Origin: PFJX01 sp040757575
GTDB taxonomy: Bacteria > Pseudomonadota > Gammaproteobacteria > Burkholderiales > Thiobacillaceae
Assembly (NCBI GenBank): GCA_040757575.1
Contig: JBFLXA010000007.1
Coordinates: 99,327-163,326 of the forward strand
Length of the DNA stretch: 64,000 bases
Direction of reading: 5' to 3'
The notes under the pieces were generated by a model, which saw only the letters and a list, made by a program, of their open reading frames with translations, had not been told where the DNA came from and did not search any database. Positions 20,634 through 30,846 of this stretch are shown here, piece by piece (within the stretch, counting starts at the first letter, position 1; each line of letters opens with the position of its first letter). The position numbers were made by a program, and so were the translations under genes.

Positions 20634-21125
20634 TCAATGAAGACCGGGAGCCGCCCCTTCCACCGGGAAGCCGGACTGCATTTCCGCTGGCGTGGCGGTA
20701 CGCACGGACACCACAGTGGCCGCCACGATGCAGTTCTTTCCAGCCAGGGGGTTGTTGCCGTCCAGGGTCACTTCCCCGTCCTTGATTTCCACCACCCGGA
20801 AGGTGAGGAGATCGCCGGCATCGTTCTGCATTTCCGCCTGGGCCCCCACGCTGCGCAGCATGGGCGGCAGGTTTTCCAGCAGGTCCGTGACGATCAGGTC
20901 CGGGTCCGGGTGGCCGAAGCCCTCGTCGGGCGGCACGGTGGCTTCCACCTTGTCCCCCTCCCGCTTGCCTTCCAGTGCCCGTTCCACGGCGGCAAACAGG
21001 CCGCTGTTGGCACCATGGACGTAGCCCGTGGGCATGTCCTGCTGGCCGAAGATGTTGCCGTGCTCGTCCAGCACCGAATAGGTGATGTACACCACCTTGC
21101 CGTGGCCGATGACTTCTTCGCTCAT
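20634..21125 (-). CDS. FKBP-type peptidyl-prolyl cis-trans isomerase (SlyD-like)
   Basis: The 163-aa protein has the SlyD arrangement: split FKBP halves (VVYITYSVLDEHGNIFG; LTFRVVEIKDGEVTLDGNNP) with the inserted chaperone flap between them (VPPDEGFGHPDPDLIVTDLL). The NPLAGKNC-like segment is the family hallmark. It lacks the His/Cys-rich metal-binding tail of E. coli SlyD, so a nickel-delivery role is unlikely; folding help is the safer call. It is convergent with the kinase upstream. Confidence 0.9.
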   Translation of the reverse strand: MSEEVIGHGKVVYITYSVLDEHGNIFGQQDMPTGYVHGANSGLFAAVERALEGKREGDKVEATVPPDEGFGHPDPDLIVTDLLENLPPMLRSVGAQAEMQNDAGDLLTFRVVEIKDGEVTLDGNNPLAGKNCIVAATVVSVRTATPAEMQSGFPVEGAAPGLH

Positions 21126-21164
21126 GTTCTACTCCAATTCAGGGGGCGGCAGTCTAGCAGCCCC

Positions 21165-23201
21165 TCAAGCCAATGATTTCACTTCGACCTGCACCGCCAC
21201 CTCGGTGGGGCCGTCCACGGGCCAGGTCAGGGTCAGTTCCACCGCCTGCATGATCTTTTCAAAGCCGGCCTCGGACTGGGATACCGTGAAGTGGGGCTGG
21301 GCCTTGATGCGGGCCGGGGCCGTGGTGGTGACCACCAGGGCCCCCTTGAGGAAATGGTCTTCCAGATCCACCCGTATCAGGTCGTTCCAGGTGAAGGACT
21401 GGCCGAAGCCGCCGGGGATTTCCCCGTTTACCACGTAGCGGCCGGCAGGCCCGTCGCAGCAGGGCATGGCCAGGTTCAGGCGGGTGGTGAGCCGTCCGCC
21501 GCTGGATTCCGCCCGGGGCGCCACCTTCAGGGCCACCTGCACCCGGTTGTCCTTCACGGCGTAGATCTTGGCCAACCGGGTGGCGTTTTCCATCTCGCCG
21601 GCCTGGCCCAGGCACAGCACGGCGTTGCCCTGCACCACCTGGCTCTGGTACACCACCGGCAGCTTGGCTGTGAAGTCGGTGTAGGTTTCCACGAACAGGC
21701 CCCGGCTGCGGCTGTCCGGCACCAGGTCAGACTCCTGGATGTCGTGCTTGAAACGCACGATGTCGTGGGCGGAGGCGATGCCCTCCCCGTCATGCTCCCG
21801 GGCGGCGGTGGCGCCGGCCCGGGCCTTGTCGTGGTAGTGCTCTTCGTAGCGGCGCAGGGTGTCGCCGAAATTCTGGGCCAGGGGGTAGCTGGACAGTTCT
21901 ATGAGGGCCGCGTCTGCGTCCGGCTTCACCACCGCCTGGAGGCTCAGGCTTTTCAGGAACACCTCCTGCACCCCGTCCAGGTCCAGGTCGCCGGTGCTGG
22001 CCTCGGGCCGTTCCTGGAGGGCGTCCAGGCGCCGTTCCAGTTGCAGGATGCCGTTCCACACCGCCCGCCGCAGGTGGGGCAGGTACAGGCCGCCGAACAG
22101 GCCGTGCCAGTAGGCGTCGTTGGCCTGGGCCTCGTGCAGCAGTTGCACCAGGTCCTGGCGAATCTGGTCTTCCGGCAAGCGGGCCAGCCTTGCAGACAGA
22201 CTCAGCATGCGCTTGTGCATCCAGTTGGATTCCGGGTAGCGGCTGAAGAAGTTCTTCCAGATGCCCCCCCGCAGGAAGGGCCGGTCCTGGTCCAGACGGC
22301 CTTCGTCCTGGGCGCCGTGCACCAGTTCGCTGTAACGGCGGGCGGCGGCGGCGGGCAGGGTCCACTCCCCCATCTCGCTGTAGGACACGGTGGGCAGGTA
22401 GGCCACGCCCCGGGTGGCGGATTCCCGGTGGTGGTCGGCGAAATGCCGGCTCTGGATGACCTTGGAGGCCAACACCCCTTCGATGAACTGCTTCAGCCAC
22501 TGCTTGCCGTAGACCCAGTCATAGGTTTCCGGCCAGATGCCAAACTTCTCGATGTCATCGAAATAGATGGCGGCGGGCTGGCCTTCGTCCCTGGCCAGGG
22601 TTTCGATGTAGGCCACGGCTTCCGCAGCAGGGGAGAAGGGCAGGCGGTAACGCAGTTGTTCGGAAATGGGGTAGAGGTCCAGCACCCGGCCGTCCTCTTC
22701 GGTGGTGAAGTAGCCGTCCAGCTTGTCCCGGGGGGTACCGGCGCAAAGGAAGTGGTAGTCGTCCACCATCACGTACCGGATGCCGGAATCCGCCAGGGCT
22801 GGGATCACCGTGGCCTCCCAGACCCGCTCCGTGAGCCAGGCCCCCTGGGGACGATGCAGGAAATATTGCTCCAGCCGGTCCGACATGGCCGCCAGCTGGC
22901 TCATCCGGTCCCGATTTGGAATCACCGCCAGCACCGGCTCCATGTCCCCGGCGCCGAAGAACTCCACCTGGCCCCGGTCCGCCATCGCCCGTAACAGGGC
23001 CATGTCTTCCGGATGGTTCACCATCAGCCATTCCAGCAACCAGCCGGAGGAATGGAGGGCGAAGCGGAAATCCGGGTACTGGTAAACGGTTTCCAGGAAG
23101 GGCTTGTAGCAACGCTGGTGGGCGTCTTCCAGCACCTCGGGGAAGTTGCCTACGGGCTGGTGGGCGTGGACGCCGAACAACAGGGAAACAGATGCGGTCA
23201 T
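21165..23201 (-). CDS. GH57 4-alpha-glucanotransferase/alpha-amylase
   Basis: The 678-aa protein belongs to glycoside hydrolase family 57 and resembles archaeal 4-alpha-glucanotransferase in length and layout. Motif 1 is GVHAHQPVGNFPEV, the probable nucleophile Glu lies in WLTERVWE, and the acid/base Asp in YFDDIEKFGIWPETYDW. The C-terminal half (from about residue 390) is the beta-rich domain found behind the catalytic barrel in these enzymes. It should remodel maltodextrins or glycogen. It sits apart from glgC/glgB, separated by a CheB/CheR fusion and a kinase. Confidence 0.88.
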   Translation of the reverse strand: MTASVSLLFGVHAHQPVGNFPEVLEDAHQRCYKPFLETVYQYPDFRFALHSSGWLLEWLMVNHPEDMALLRAMADRGQVEFFGAGDMEPVLAVIPNRDRMSQLAAMSDRLEQYFLHRPQGAWLTERVWEATVIPALADSGIRYVMVDDYHFLCAGTPRDKLDGYFTTEEDGRVLDLYPISEQLRYRLPFSPAAEAVAYIETLARDEGQPAAIYFDDIEKFGIWPETYDWVYGKQWLKQFIEGVLASKVIQSRHFADHHRESATRGVAYLPTVSYSEMGEWTLPAAAARRYSELVHGAQDEGRLDQDRPFLRGGIWKNFFSRYPESNWMHKRMLSLSARLARLPEDQIRQDLVQLLHEAQANDAYWHGLFGGLYLPHLRRAVWNGILQLERRLDALQERPEASTGDLDLDGVQEVFLKSLSLQAVVKPDADAALIELSSYPLAQNFGDTLRRYEEHYHDKARAGATAAREHDGEGIASAHDIVRFKHDIQESDLVPDSRSRGLFVETYTDFTAKLPVVYQSQVVQGNAVLCLGQAGEMENATRLAKIYAVKDNRVQVALKVAPRAESSGGRLTTRLNLAMPCCDGPAGRYVVNGEIPGGFGQSFTWNDLIRVDLEDHFLKGALVVTTTAPARIKAQPHFTVSQSEAGFEKIMQAVELTLTWPVDGPTEVAVQVEVKSLA

Positions 23202-23309
23202 GACTACTCGGGGAAACGGGGCAAGATGGCACCATTATCCCCGAAGCCCCTGCCTGTGTGGGCTACAGTTCAGCGCTGTCCGTCATGAATCGCCCCTCAA
23301 GCCCCCCCG

Positions 23310-23347
23310 CTCCGTGGGGACGATGGAATCTCCCCTGTTCAGGGGAG
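23310..23347. repeat. Inverted repeats in the cheB/cheR upstream region
   Basis: Two palindromes lie in the 199-base space between the divergent GH57 and cheB/cheR genes: a CCCC...GGGG arm pair, and CTCCCCTG (23330-23337) with CAGGGGAG (23340-23347). They could be an operator or a small repeat element. I see no clear sigma-70 promoter here. Confidence 0.4.
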
Positions 23348-23400
23348 GAAATTGTGCGTAGGGTGAAGGTATACAACCGCTCACAGTCAGACTTTCGGCC

Positions 23401-25984
23401 ATGTCAGCCAAACCCGCACCGGTCCGCAAAGTCCAGGACCCTCTCCTCGAGAAGCCCCACTCCCATGACCTGGCCCCTCCCGTGGTCGGCATCGGCTGTT
23501 CGGCAGGGGGCCTGGAAGCCCTGGAAAAATTTCTCGGGCACGTGCCTGCCCAATGCGGACTGGCCTTTGTCATCGTCCAGCACCTGGACCCGCAGCACGC
23601 CAGCGCCTTGCCGGAACTGCTCCAGAAACAGACGGCCATGCCCGTCGTCGAAGCAGGGGACGACATGGTCGTGGAAGCTGACCGGGTCTACGTCATTCCG
23701 CCCAACAAGGACCTGTCCCTCCTGCACGGGAAATTGCATCTGCTTGAGCCCATCTCCCCCCGGGGCCTGCGGCTGCCCATCGATTTCTTCCTGCGCTCCC
23801 TGGCAGAAGACTGCAAGGAACGGGCCATCGGGGTAGTGCTTTCTGGCATGGGCTCGGACGGCGTGTTCGGCCTGCGGGCCATCAAGGAAATGGCGGGCCT
23901 CACCCTGGTCCAGGAGCCGGCCAGCGCCCAGGCCGACAGCATGCCCCGCAGTGCCATCGAAGCCGGCGTGGCAGACATCGTCGCACCCGCCGAGGCACTG
24001 CCCGGGCGCATAGTGGAATACCTCCGGCATCCATCCTGCGAATTTCGCCTTCAGCCACCTCCGCAAGCCGACCTGCTCAGCGCCCTGGACAAGGTGGTCA
24101 TCCTTCTGCGGGACCGCAGTGGCAACGATTTCTCCCTGTACAAGACCAATACGCTCCATCGACGCATCGAACGGCGCATGGCTGTCCACCAGATCACTCA
24201 GTTGGACGACTATGTGCACCTGTTACGAAACAACCCTGCCGAACTGGACCTGCTCTTCAAGGAGTTGCTCATCGGCGTCACCAATTTCTTCCGCGACCCC
24301 GAAGTCTGGGGTTATCTGAAAAACGATGCCCTGCCGGACCTTCTGGCCCGGCACCCAGACGGCAAGGCCTTGCGCGCCTGGGTGGCCGCCTGCTCCACCG
24401 GCGAAGAGGCCTATTCACTGGCGATCGTCTTCCGGGAAGCCATGGAACAACTCAAGCCGGAAGGGCGCTTCAACCTGCAGATCTACGCCACCGACCTGGA
24501 CCCGGAAGCCATCGAGCGCGCCCGCAAGGGTGTTTATCCGGAGAACATCGCGGCAGATGTGACTCCGGAGCGGCTGGGCCGCTTCTTCGTCCCCGAAGAG
24601 GGCGGCGGCTACCGCATCCGAAAGGACATCCGGGAGATGGTGGTCTTCGCCACCCAGAATGTCATCTCCGACCCCCCTTTCACCAAGCTCGACATCCTCA
24701 CCTGCCGCAACCTGCTGATCTACTTTGGCGCCCGGCTGCAGAAAAACCTGCTGCCCTTGTTCCACTACGCGCTGAACCCGGGCGGACTGCTCCTGCTGGG
24801 CAGCGCGGAAACCATCGGCAACTACAGCAACCTGTTTGAACCCCTCAACAACAAGGCCCGCGTATTCCGGCGACAGGATGAGACCCGGGCAGTCATGGAT
24901 ATGGCCTTTCCCGGCCGGCAGATGCCCGCGCAATCCCTGGGCGAGGAATTCCCCCTAGCAGAAGCCCCGGACAACCTGGGCCAACTCACCGACCAGCTTA
25001 TTCAACAGCAGTTCGCCCCTGCCGCCGTGTTGGTGAACGCCGAGGGCGACATTCTTTATATCAGCGGTCGCACGGGTAAATACCTGGAGCCCGCCGCCGG
25101 AAGAACCAACATGAACCTCCACGCCATGGCCCGGGAAGGCTTGCGGGAGGCCCTGGTGGGCGTGATTTTCAAAGCTCTGAAGGAGCCTCAGCAGCCCATC
25201 CTGCTGAAAAGCTTGCGGGTGGGCAACAACGGCGGCACCCAGATCGTCGATGTCACCGTACAGGCCATCGACAAGCCCGAAGCCCTGCGCGGGCGGGTGA
25301 TCGTGGTGTTCCGCGACATGCCCGCGCCGCCCTCGCGCCGCAAATCAGCCAAGACCCCCATCCCGGAAGCCCAGAACATCCTCATGCAGGAACTGCAACA
25401 GACCCGGGAGGCCTTGCAGATCACCCACGAGGAGATGCAGACCACGGTGGAGGAGCTCAAGTCCAGCAACGAGGAACTGCAATCCACCAACGAGGAATTG
25501 CAGTCCACCAACGAAGAACTTACCACCTCGAAGGAGGAGTTGCAGTCCCTCAACGAGGAGTTGCAAACGGTGAATGCCGAACTGCAATCCAAGGTGGACG
25601 ATCTCACCTGGGTGCGCAACGACATGACGAACCTGCTCAACAGCACGGAAATCGCCACGGTCTTCCTTGACAACGACATGCGCTTGCGACGCTTCACAAC
25701 CCACGCCACCAAGATTTTCAAGCTCATACCCGGCGACGTGGGCCGCCCCCTTTCCCACGTGGTGACCGACCTGGACTACCCGAACCTGAAGGACGACGCC
25801 CTCGATGTCCTGCGCACCCTGGTGTTCCAGGAAAAAGTCGCCGCCACCCACGACGGCAGGTGGTATCGGGTACGGGTCATGCCCTACCGCACCCAGGACA
25901 ACGTGATCGACGGAGTGGTGATCACCTTCATCGACATCACCGAGATCAAGCAACTGGAAGCAGCACTCCTGCAACGTGGAGACC

Positions 25985-26001
<17 letters not shown>
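23401..26001 (+). CDS. CheB-CheR-PAS fusion protein
   Basis: The 866-aa protein joins a CheB methylesterase domain without receiver (about 28-210; GIGCSAGGLEAL, QHLDPQHASALP, LSGMGSDGVFGL) to a CheR methyltransferase (about 225-480; WVAACSTGEEAYSLAI, ATDLDPEAIERA, DILTCRNLLIYF). A striking coiled coil follows, built on repeats of NEELQST (about 680-725), and then a PAS domain (about 735-860). Such fusions sit outside classical chemotaxis clusters and are thought to tune signalling kinases. The next gene, a hybrid kinase, overlaps its end by about 17 bases. Confidence 0.92.
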
Positions 26002-27436
<1,435 letters not shown>

Positions 27437-27571
27437 CCTGAGGCCCCATGAATGGCGTGCCGCTCCCAAACCAACCCTCGCCTTTGAACACAAGCTGGCT
27501 CACCGCCGCCTTATCGGCCCCCAGGGCCCCTAAGGCCTGGATGGTGCAGGCTTTATTCCCCCCGCACCCGC

Positions 27572-29239
27572 CTATGCCCCCCGGCGCATGACGCCGCCTG
27601 CCTCGGCGGGGCCACCCCCCCGGCACAGGGGATGGGACAGGTAATCCGGAGGCGGCAGTTCCAGGGTCTCGTAGAGGCGGCGCAGCTTCTGGCGGTAGAC
27701 CCGGTCGAAGCTTTCCACCGCATCCCCGGGGTTGTAGTCGCCGAACCACCAGAACCAGTCGGAACTTTCGCAGCTCATCAGCAGGGGCTCGGCCAGGGCC
27801 TGGCGTTCAGGCGGCGCGGCATCGAAGACGGCCTTGGCGGCCACCAGCCAGTCCCAGGCCCGGTTCTTGGCGGCATCCCCCATCCAGGTGCTGAAGTCCC
27901 CGTAGACCCAGCTGCCGGCCACCAGGTGGGGCAGTTCCTGGATGGACTGGGGGTTCATCTCCAGATAGTCACGGAAGGTGGTGGTGCAGACGGTGCCCAG
28001 CCGGGTCAGCTCCTCGTACAGGCCGGAGAGGAAGAAATAGCCGTTGTAGGGGTAGTACTCCCAGGCGTTTTCACCGTCCAGGATGATGCTCACCACCGGG
28101 TTGGCGGCATGGGCATGGCGGCGCACCTCGTCCAGGGCGTGGACGAAGTGGCGCACGGCGTCGGCACCGAACCAACCCTTGTATTCGAAGCCGATGAGAT
28201 CCGACAGATGGTCGTCCCGGAAGAACAGGGCGGTTTGCGTGTCCGGTAGCCGGTAGGGCCGGCACAGCCAGGCCGCCTTGTTGTCCAGGTTGCGCTGGGC
28301 GGCGGCCAGGCTGTGGCGCAGCACGCCCTCTCCCGTGGCGGCCCAGGCGACGCCTTCGGCATCCAGGGCTGCCACGGCGCCGTCCGACACCCCGCCCTCG
28401 GCAGGCCAGAAGCCCGTGGGCAGTTGGCCGAAATGCCGCTGGTGGTCCCCCTGGGCGGCCTGGATATGGCGCCGGGCCCGTTCCGCCCCCCCCGGATAGG
28501 CCACTGCCTCCGGCAGCGGGGAGTCCGGCCGGGCGTCCCGGGCAGCGCCGAAATCCAGCAGCAGGGGCAGGATGGGGTGGCTGTGGGGGGTGGCCGACAA
28601 CTCGATCTGGCCCCGTTCTGCCAGGGAGCGGTAGCGGGGCAGCAGGCTGGAGATGACTTCGCCGTAGAGGTCGAACAGGGATCGCCGGTCTTCCAGGCTG
28701 AAGCCTTCGCCCTTTTCCATCAGGGCCAGCAACTGGGGCCGGCTACGACGCAGGGTTTCGCCGGTCCAGGCCAGGTGGTACCAGGTCACCAGATCCGCCA
28801 GGTAGTGGCCGGACAGGTAGGCCAGGCCGGCTTCCCCGCTCTCCGCCACCATCTTCCAGAGGGTGTAGAGGCGCCGGTAGGCCGGGAAAGGCTCCAGCAT
28901 GGTGGCGTGGTTGAGCTTGAAGCACTGTTCGATCAGGGCCCGCTTGGCCTTGCCGGACAGTTTGCCCAGCTGGGGGTCGATGAGCCGGGCCAGCAACGGG
29001 TCCCGGATGCCTTCGGGCCCCTCGGCAGAATTGAACTGGGCCGAGTAATCGTCCAGCTGGGCCGTGAGGGTGGGCACGAAATTGACCACGCAATGCATCT
29101 CCGGCACGGCCTCCAGATGGGCGGCCATGTCGGCGTAATCCTTCACGGCATGGAGGTAGGTCCAGGGCAGTTGGTATTGCCCGTCCGCATCGCGGTAGTC
29201 AGGCTGGTGGAAATGCCAGCAAAGAACAAGATGGAGCAT
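27572..29239 (-). CDS. GH57 family alpha-amylase-like hydrolase
   Basis: The 555-aa protein is a second GH57 enzyme, of the shorter type. Motifs: LVLCWHFHQPDYRD at the N-terminus, GFWPAEGGVSDGA with the probable catalytic Glu, and SIILDGENAWEYYPYNG with the probable Asp. The ATG at 29239 is chosen because MLHLVLCWHFHQP is the family's usual start; upstream codons come from a repeat. It is downstream of glgC on the same strand and probably acts on glycogen or maltodextrin; substrate and product are not determined by sequence. Confidence 0.88.
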   Translation of the reverse strand: MLHLVLCWHFHQPDYRDADGQYQLPWTYLHAVKDYADMAAHLEAVPEMHCVVNFVPTLTAQLDDYSAQFNSAEGPEGIRDPLLARLIDPQLGKLSGKAKRALIEQCFKLNHATMLEPFPAYRRLYTLWKMVAESGEAGLAYLSGHYLADLVTWYHLAWTGETLRRSRPQLLALMEKGEGFSLEDRRSLFDLYGEVISSLLPRYRSLAERGQIELSATPHSHPILPLLLDFGAARDARPDSPLPEAVAYPGGAERARRHIQAAQGDHQRHFGQLPTGFWPAEGGVSDGAVAALDAEGVAWAATGEGVLRHSLAAAQRNLDNKAAWLCRPYRLPDTQTALFFRDDHLSDLIGFEYKGWFGADAVRHFVHALDEVRRHAHAANPVVSIILDGENAWEYYPYNGYFFLSGLYEELTRLGTVCTTTFRDYLEMNPQSIQELPHLVAGSWVYGDFSTWMGDAAKNRAWDWLVAAKAVFDAAPPERQALAEPLLMSCESSDWFWWFGDYNPGDAVESFDRVYRQKLRRLYETLELPPPDYLSHPLCRGGGPAEAGGVMRRGA

Positions 29240-29312
29240 GGAAGTCGGCAGAAGGCAGTCGGGAGTCAGCAGGCACCATTCTGCCAACTACTGACTGCCA
29301 ACTGCCCGCTTT
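29240..29312. repeat. Intergenic repeat with CTGCC/GGCAG units
   Basis: The stretch between glgC and the GH57 gene is made of short units related to GACTGCC and AACTGCC in both orientations (for example ACTGACTGCCAACTGCC at the right end and GGCAG units on the left). It can fold into a stem. It looks like a dispersed extragenic repeat rather than coding DNA. Confidence 0.5.
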
Positions 29313-29314
29313 TA

Positions 29315-30595
29315 TTAACGGAAATGATGAATGAACTGCCCCAGCATTTCCGGGGTGACCAGGGTGATGCCCTTGTCGGTCACATGGAAGTGCTTTTCGT
29401 CTTCCACGCGATTGACGCCGATGCTCATGCCCGGGGGGATGATGCAGCCCTTGTCGATGACCACCTGCTTGAGCACGGCCCCCTCCCCCACCCGCACGTC
29501 CGGCAGCACCACGGCCTCTTCCAGGTAGGCGCCTTCCTTGACGTGGACGTTGGAGAACAGCACGGAACGCCGCACCGTGGCACCGCTGATGATGCAGCCG
29601 CCGGAGACCATGGAATCCACCGCCTTGCCCCGGCGGTGGTCTTCGTCGAACACGAACTTGGCCGGCGGCAACTGCTCCTGGTAGGTCCAGATGGGCCAGG
29701 CCTTGTCATACAGGTTCAACTCCGGGGTCACCCGGGCCAGGTCCAGGTTGGCTTCCCAGTAGGCGTCCACCGTCCCCACGTCCCGCCAGTAGGCCGGTTC
29801 GTCATCCTCATGGACGCAGCTTTCGGCAAAGCTGTGGGCGTAGACCCGGTAGCCGGCATCAATGAGGTGGGGAATGATGTTCTTGCCGAAATCGTGCTCG
29901 GACTTGTTGTCGTCCGCGTCCCGCATCAACTGTTCGTACAGGAAGCCCGCGTTGAACACGTAGATGCCCATGGAACAGAGGGAGACGTCGGGATTGCCGG
30001 GCATGGAAGGCGGATTGGCGGGCTTTTCCTCAAAGTCGGTGACCCGGCCCTCATCGTCCGTGGCCATGACGCCAAAGGCAGAGGCTTCGCCGATGGGCAC
30101 TTCCAGGCAGGCCACGGTCATGTCCGCCTCGTTGCGCACGTGGCTGGCCACCATCTCGCCGTAGTCCATCTTGTAGATGTGGTCCCCCGCCAGGATGAGC
30201 ACGTATTCCGGCTTGTGCACCCGCAGGATGTCCAGGTTCTGGTAGACGGCGTCCGCCGTGCCCTTGTACCAGGAATCCTCGCTTACCCGCTGCTGGGCAG
30301 GCAGGATGTCGACGAATTCGTTGAACTCGCCCCGCAGGAAACCCCAGCCCCGCTGGATGTGCTTGATAAGGCTGTGGGATTTGTACTGGGTGATCACCGA
30401 CATGCGCCGAATGCCCGAGTTCATGCAATTGGACATGGGGAAATCGATGATGCGGAACTTGCCGCCGAAGGGCACTGCCGGCTTGGCACGCCAGTCGGTC
30501 AACTGCTTGAGTCGGCTGCCGCGCCCACCGGCGAGGATCAGGGCAATGGTGTTCTTGGTCAGCAGGCTGACGAAACGCGGGGCTTCCTTGGCCAC
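29315..30595 (-). CDS. glgC: Glucose-1-phosphate adenylyltransferase
   Basis: GlgC makes ADP-glucose, the committed step of glycogen synthesis. The 426-aa product has the nucleotidyltransferase signature ALILAGGRGSRLKQLT, the KPAVPFGGKFRIIDF segment with a regulatory-type Lys, WYKGTADAV, and a C-terminal left-handed beta-helix with hexapeptide-like repeats. The start is GTG at 30595 with GAGGGG six bases upstream. It is divergent from glgB across a 251-base AT-rich region. glgA and glgP are not in the window. Confidence 0.95.
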   Translation of the reverse strand: MAKEAPRFVSLLTKNTIALILAGGRGSRLKQLTDWRAKPAVPFGGKFRIIDFPMSNCMNSGIRRMSVITQYKSHSLIKHIQRGWGFLRGEFNEFVDILPAQQRVSEDSWYKGTADAVYQNLDILRVHKPEYVLILAGDHIYKMDYGEMVASHVRNEADMTVACLEVPIGEASAFGVMATDDEGRVTDFEEKPANPPSMPGNPDVSLCSMGIYVFNAGFLYEQLMRDADDNKSEHDFGKNIIPHLIDAGYRVYAHSFAESCVHEDDEPAYWRDVGTVDAYWEANLDLARVTPELNLYDKAWPIWTYQEQLPPAKFVFDEDHRRGKAVDSMVSGGCIISGATVRRSVLFSNVHVKEGAYLEEAVVLPDVRVGEGAVLKQVVIDKGCIIPPGMSIGVNRVEDEKHFHVTDKGITLVTPEMLGQFIHHFR

Positions 30596-30691
30596 GTATA
30601 TCCCCTCTTCATAGCAACATAATCAATAGTACCTAGGGAGCATATCCCAGGCACATCTTCTATAAAAACACGTAAAAAATTAACGATGTAT

Positions 30692-30719
30692 TTGTCCTGA
30701 ATTTTACGCCCATTAGAAT
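30692..30719 (+). promoter_or_regulatory. Candidate sigma-70 promoter for glgB
   Basis: TTGTCC (30692-30697) and TAGAAT (30714-30719) are spaced by 16 bases in the AT-rich glgC-glgB divergent region (30596-30846). This would leave a 5' leader of about 120 bases before the glgB start at 30847. The match is moderate and was found by eye. Confidence 0.35.
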
Positions 30720-30846
30720 GACAGGCATATTCACCTGCCATCCCCAACCCGAACCCGTACCTATCTCTCCTTCCAGACAGGCAAGCGGCTTCATTCTTGC
30801 TTACTCTACCCTGTCACCGCGAAAGCGCCTTGCTCGAGTTCAAATT

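Noticed and set aside
21291..22994. A 567-aa open frame antisense to the GH57 glucanotransferase gene
   Set aside because: Low-complexity Gly/Val/His-rich shadow of a clear enzyme gene.
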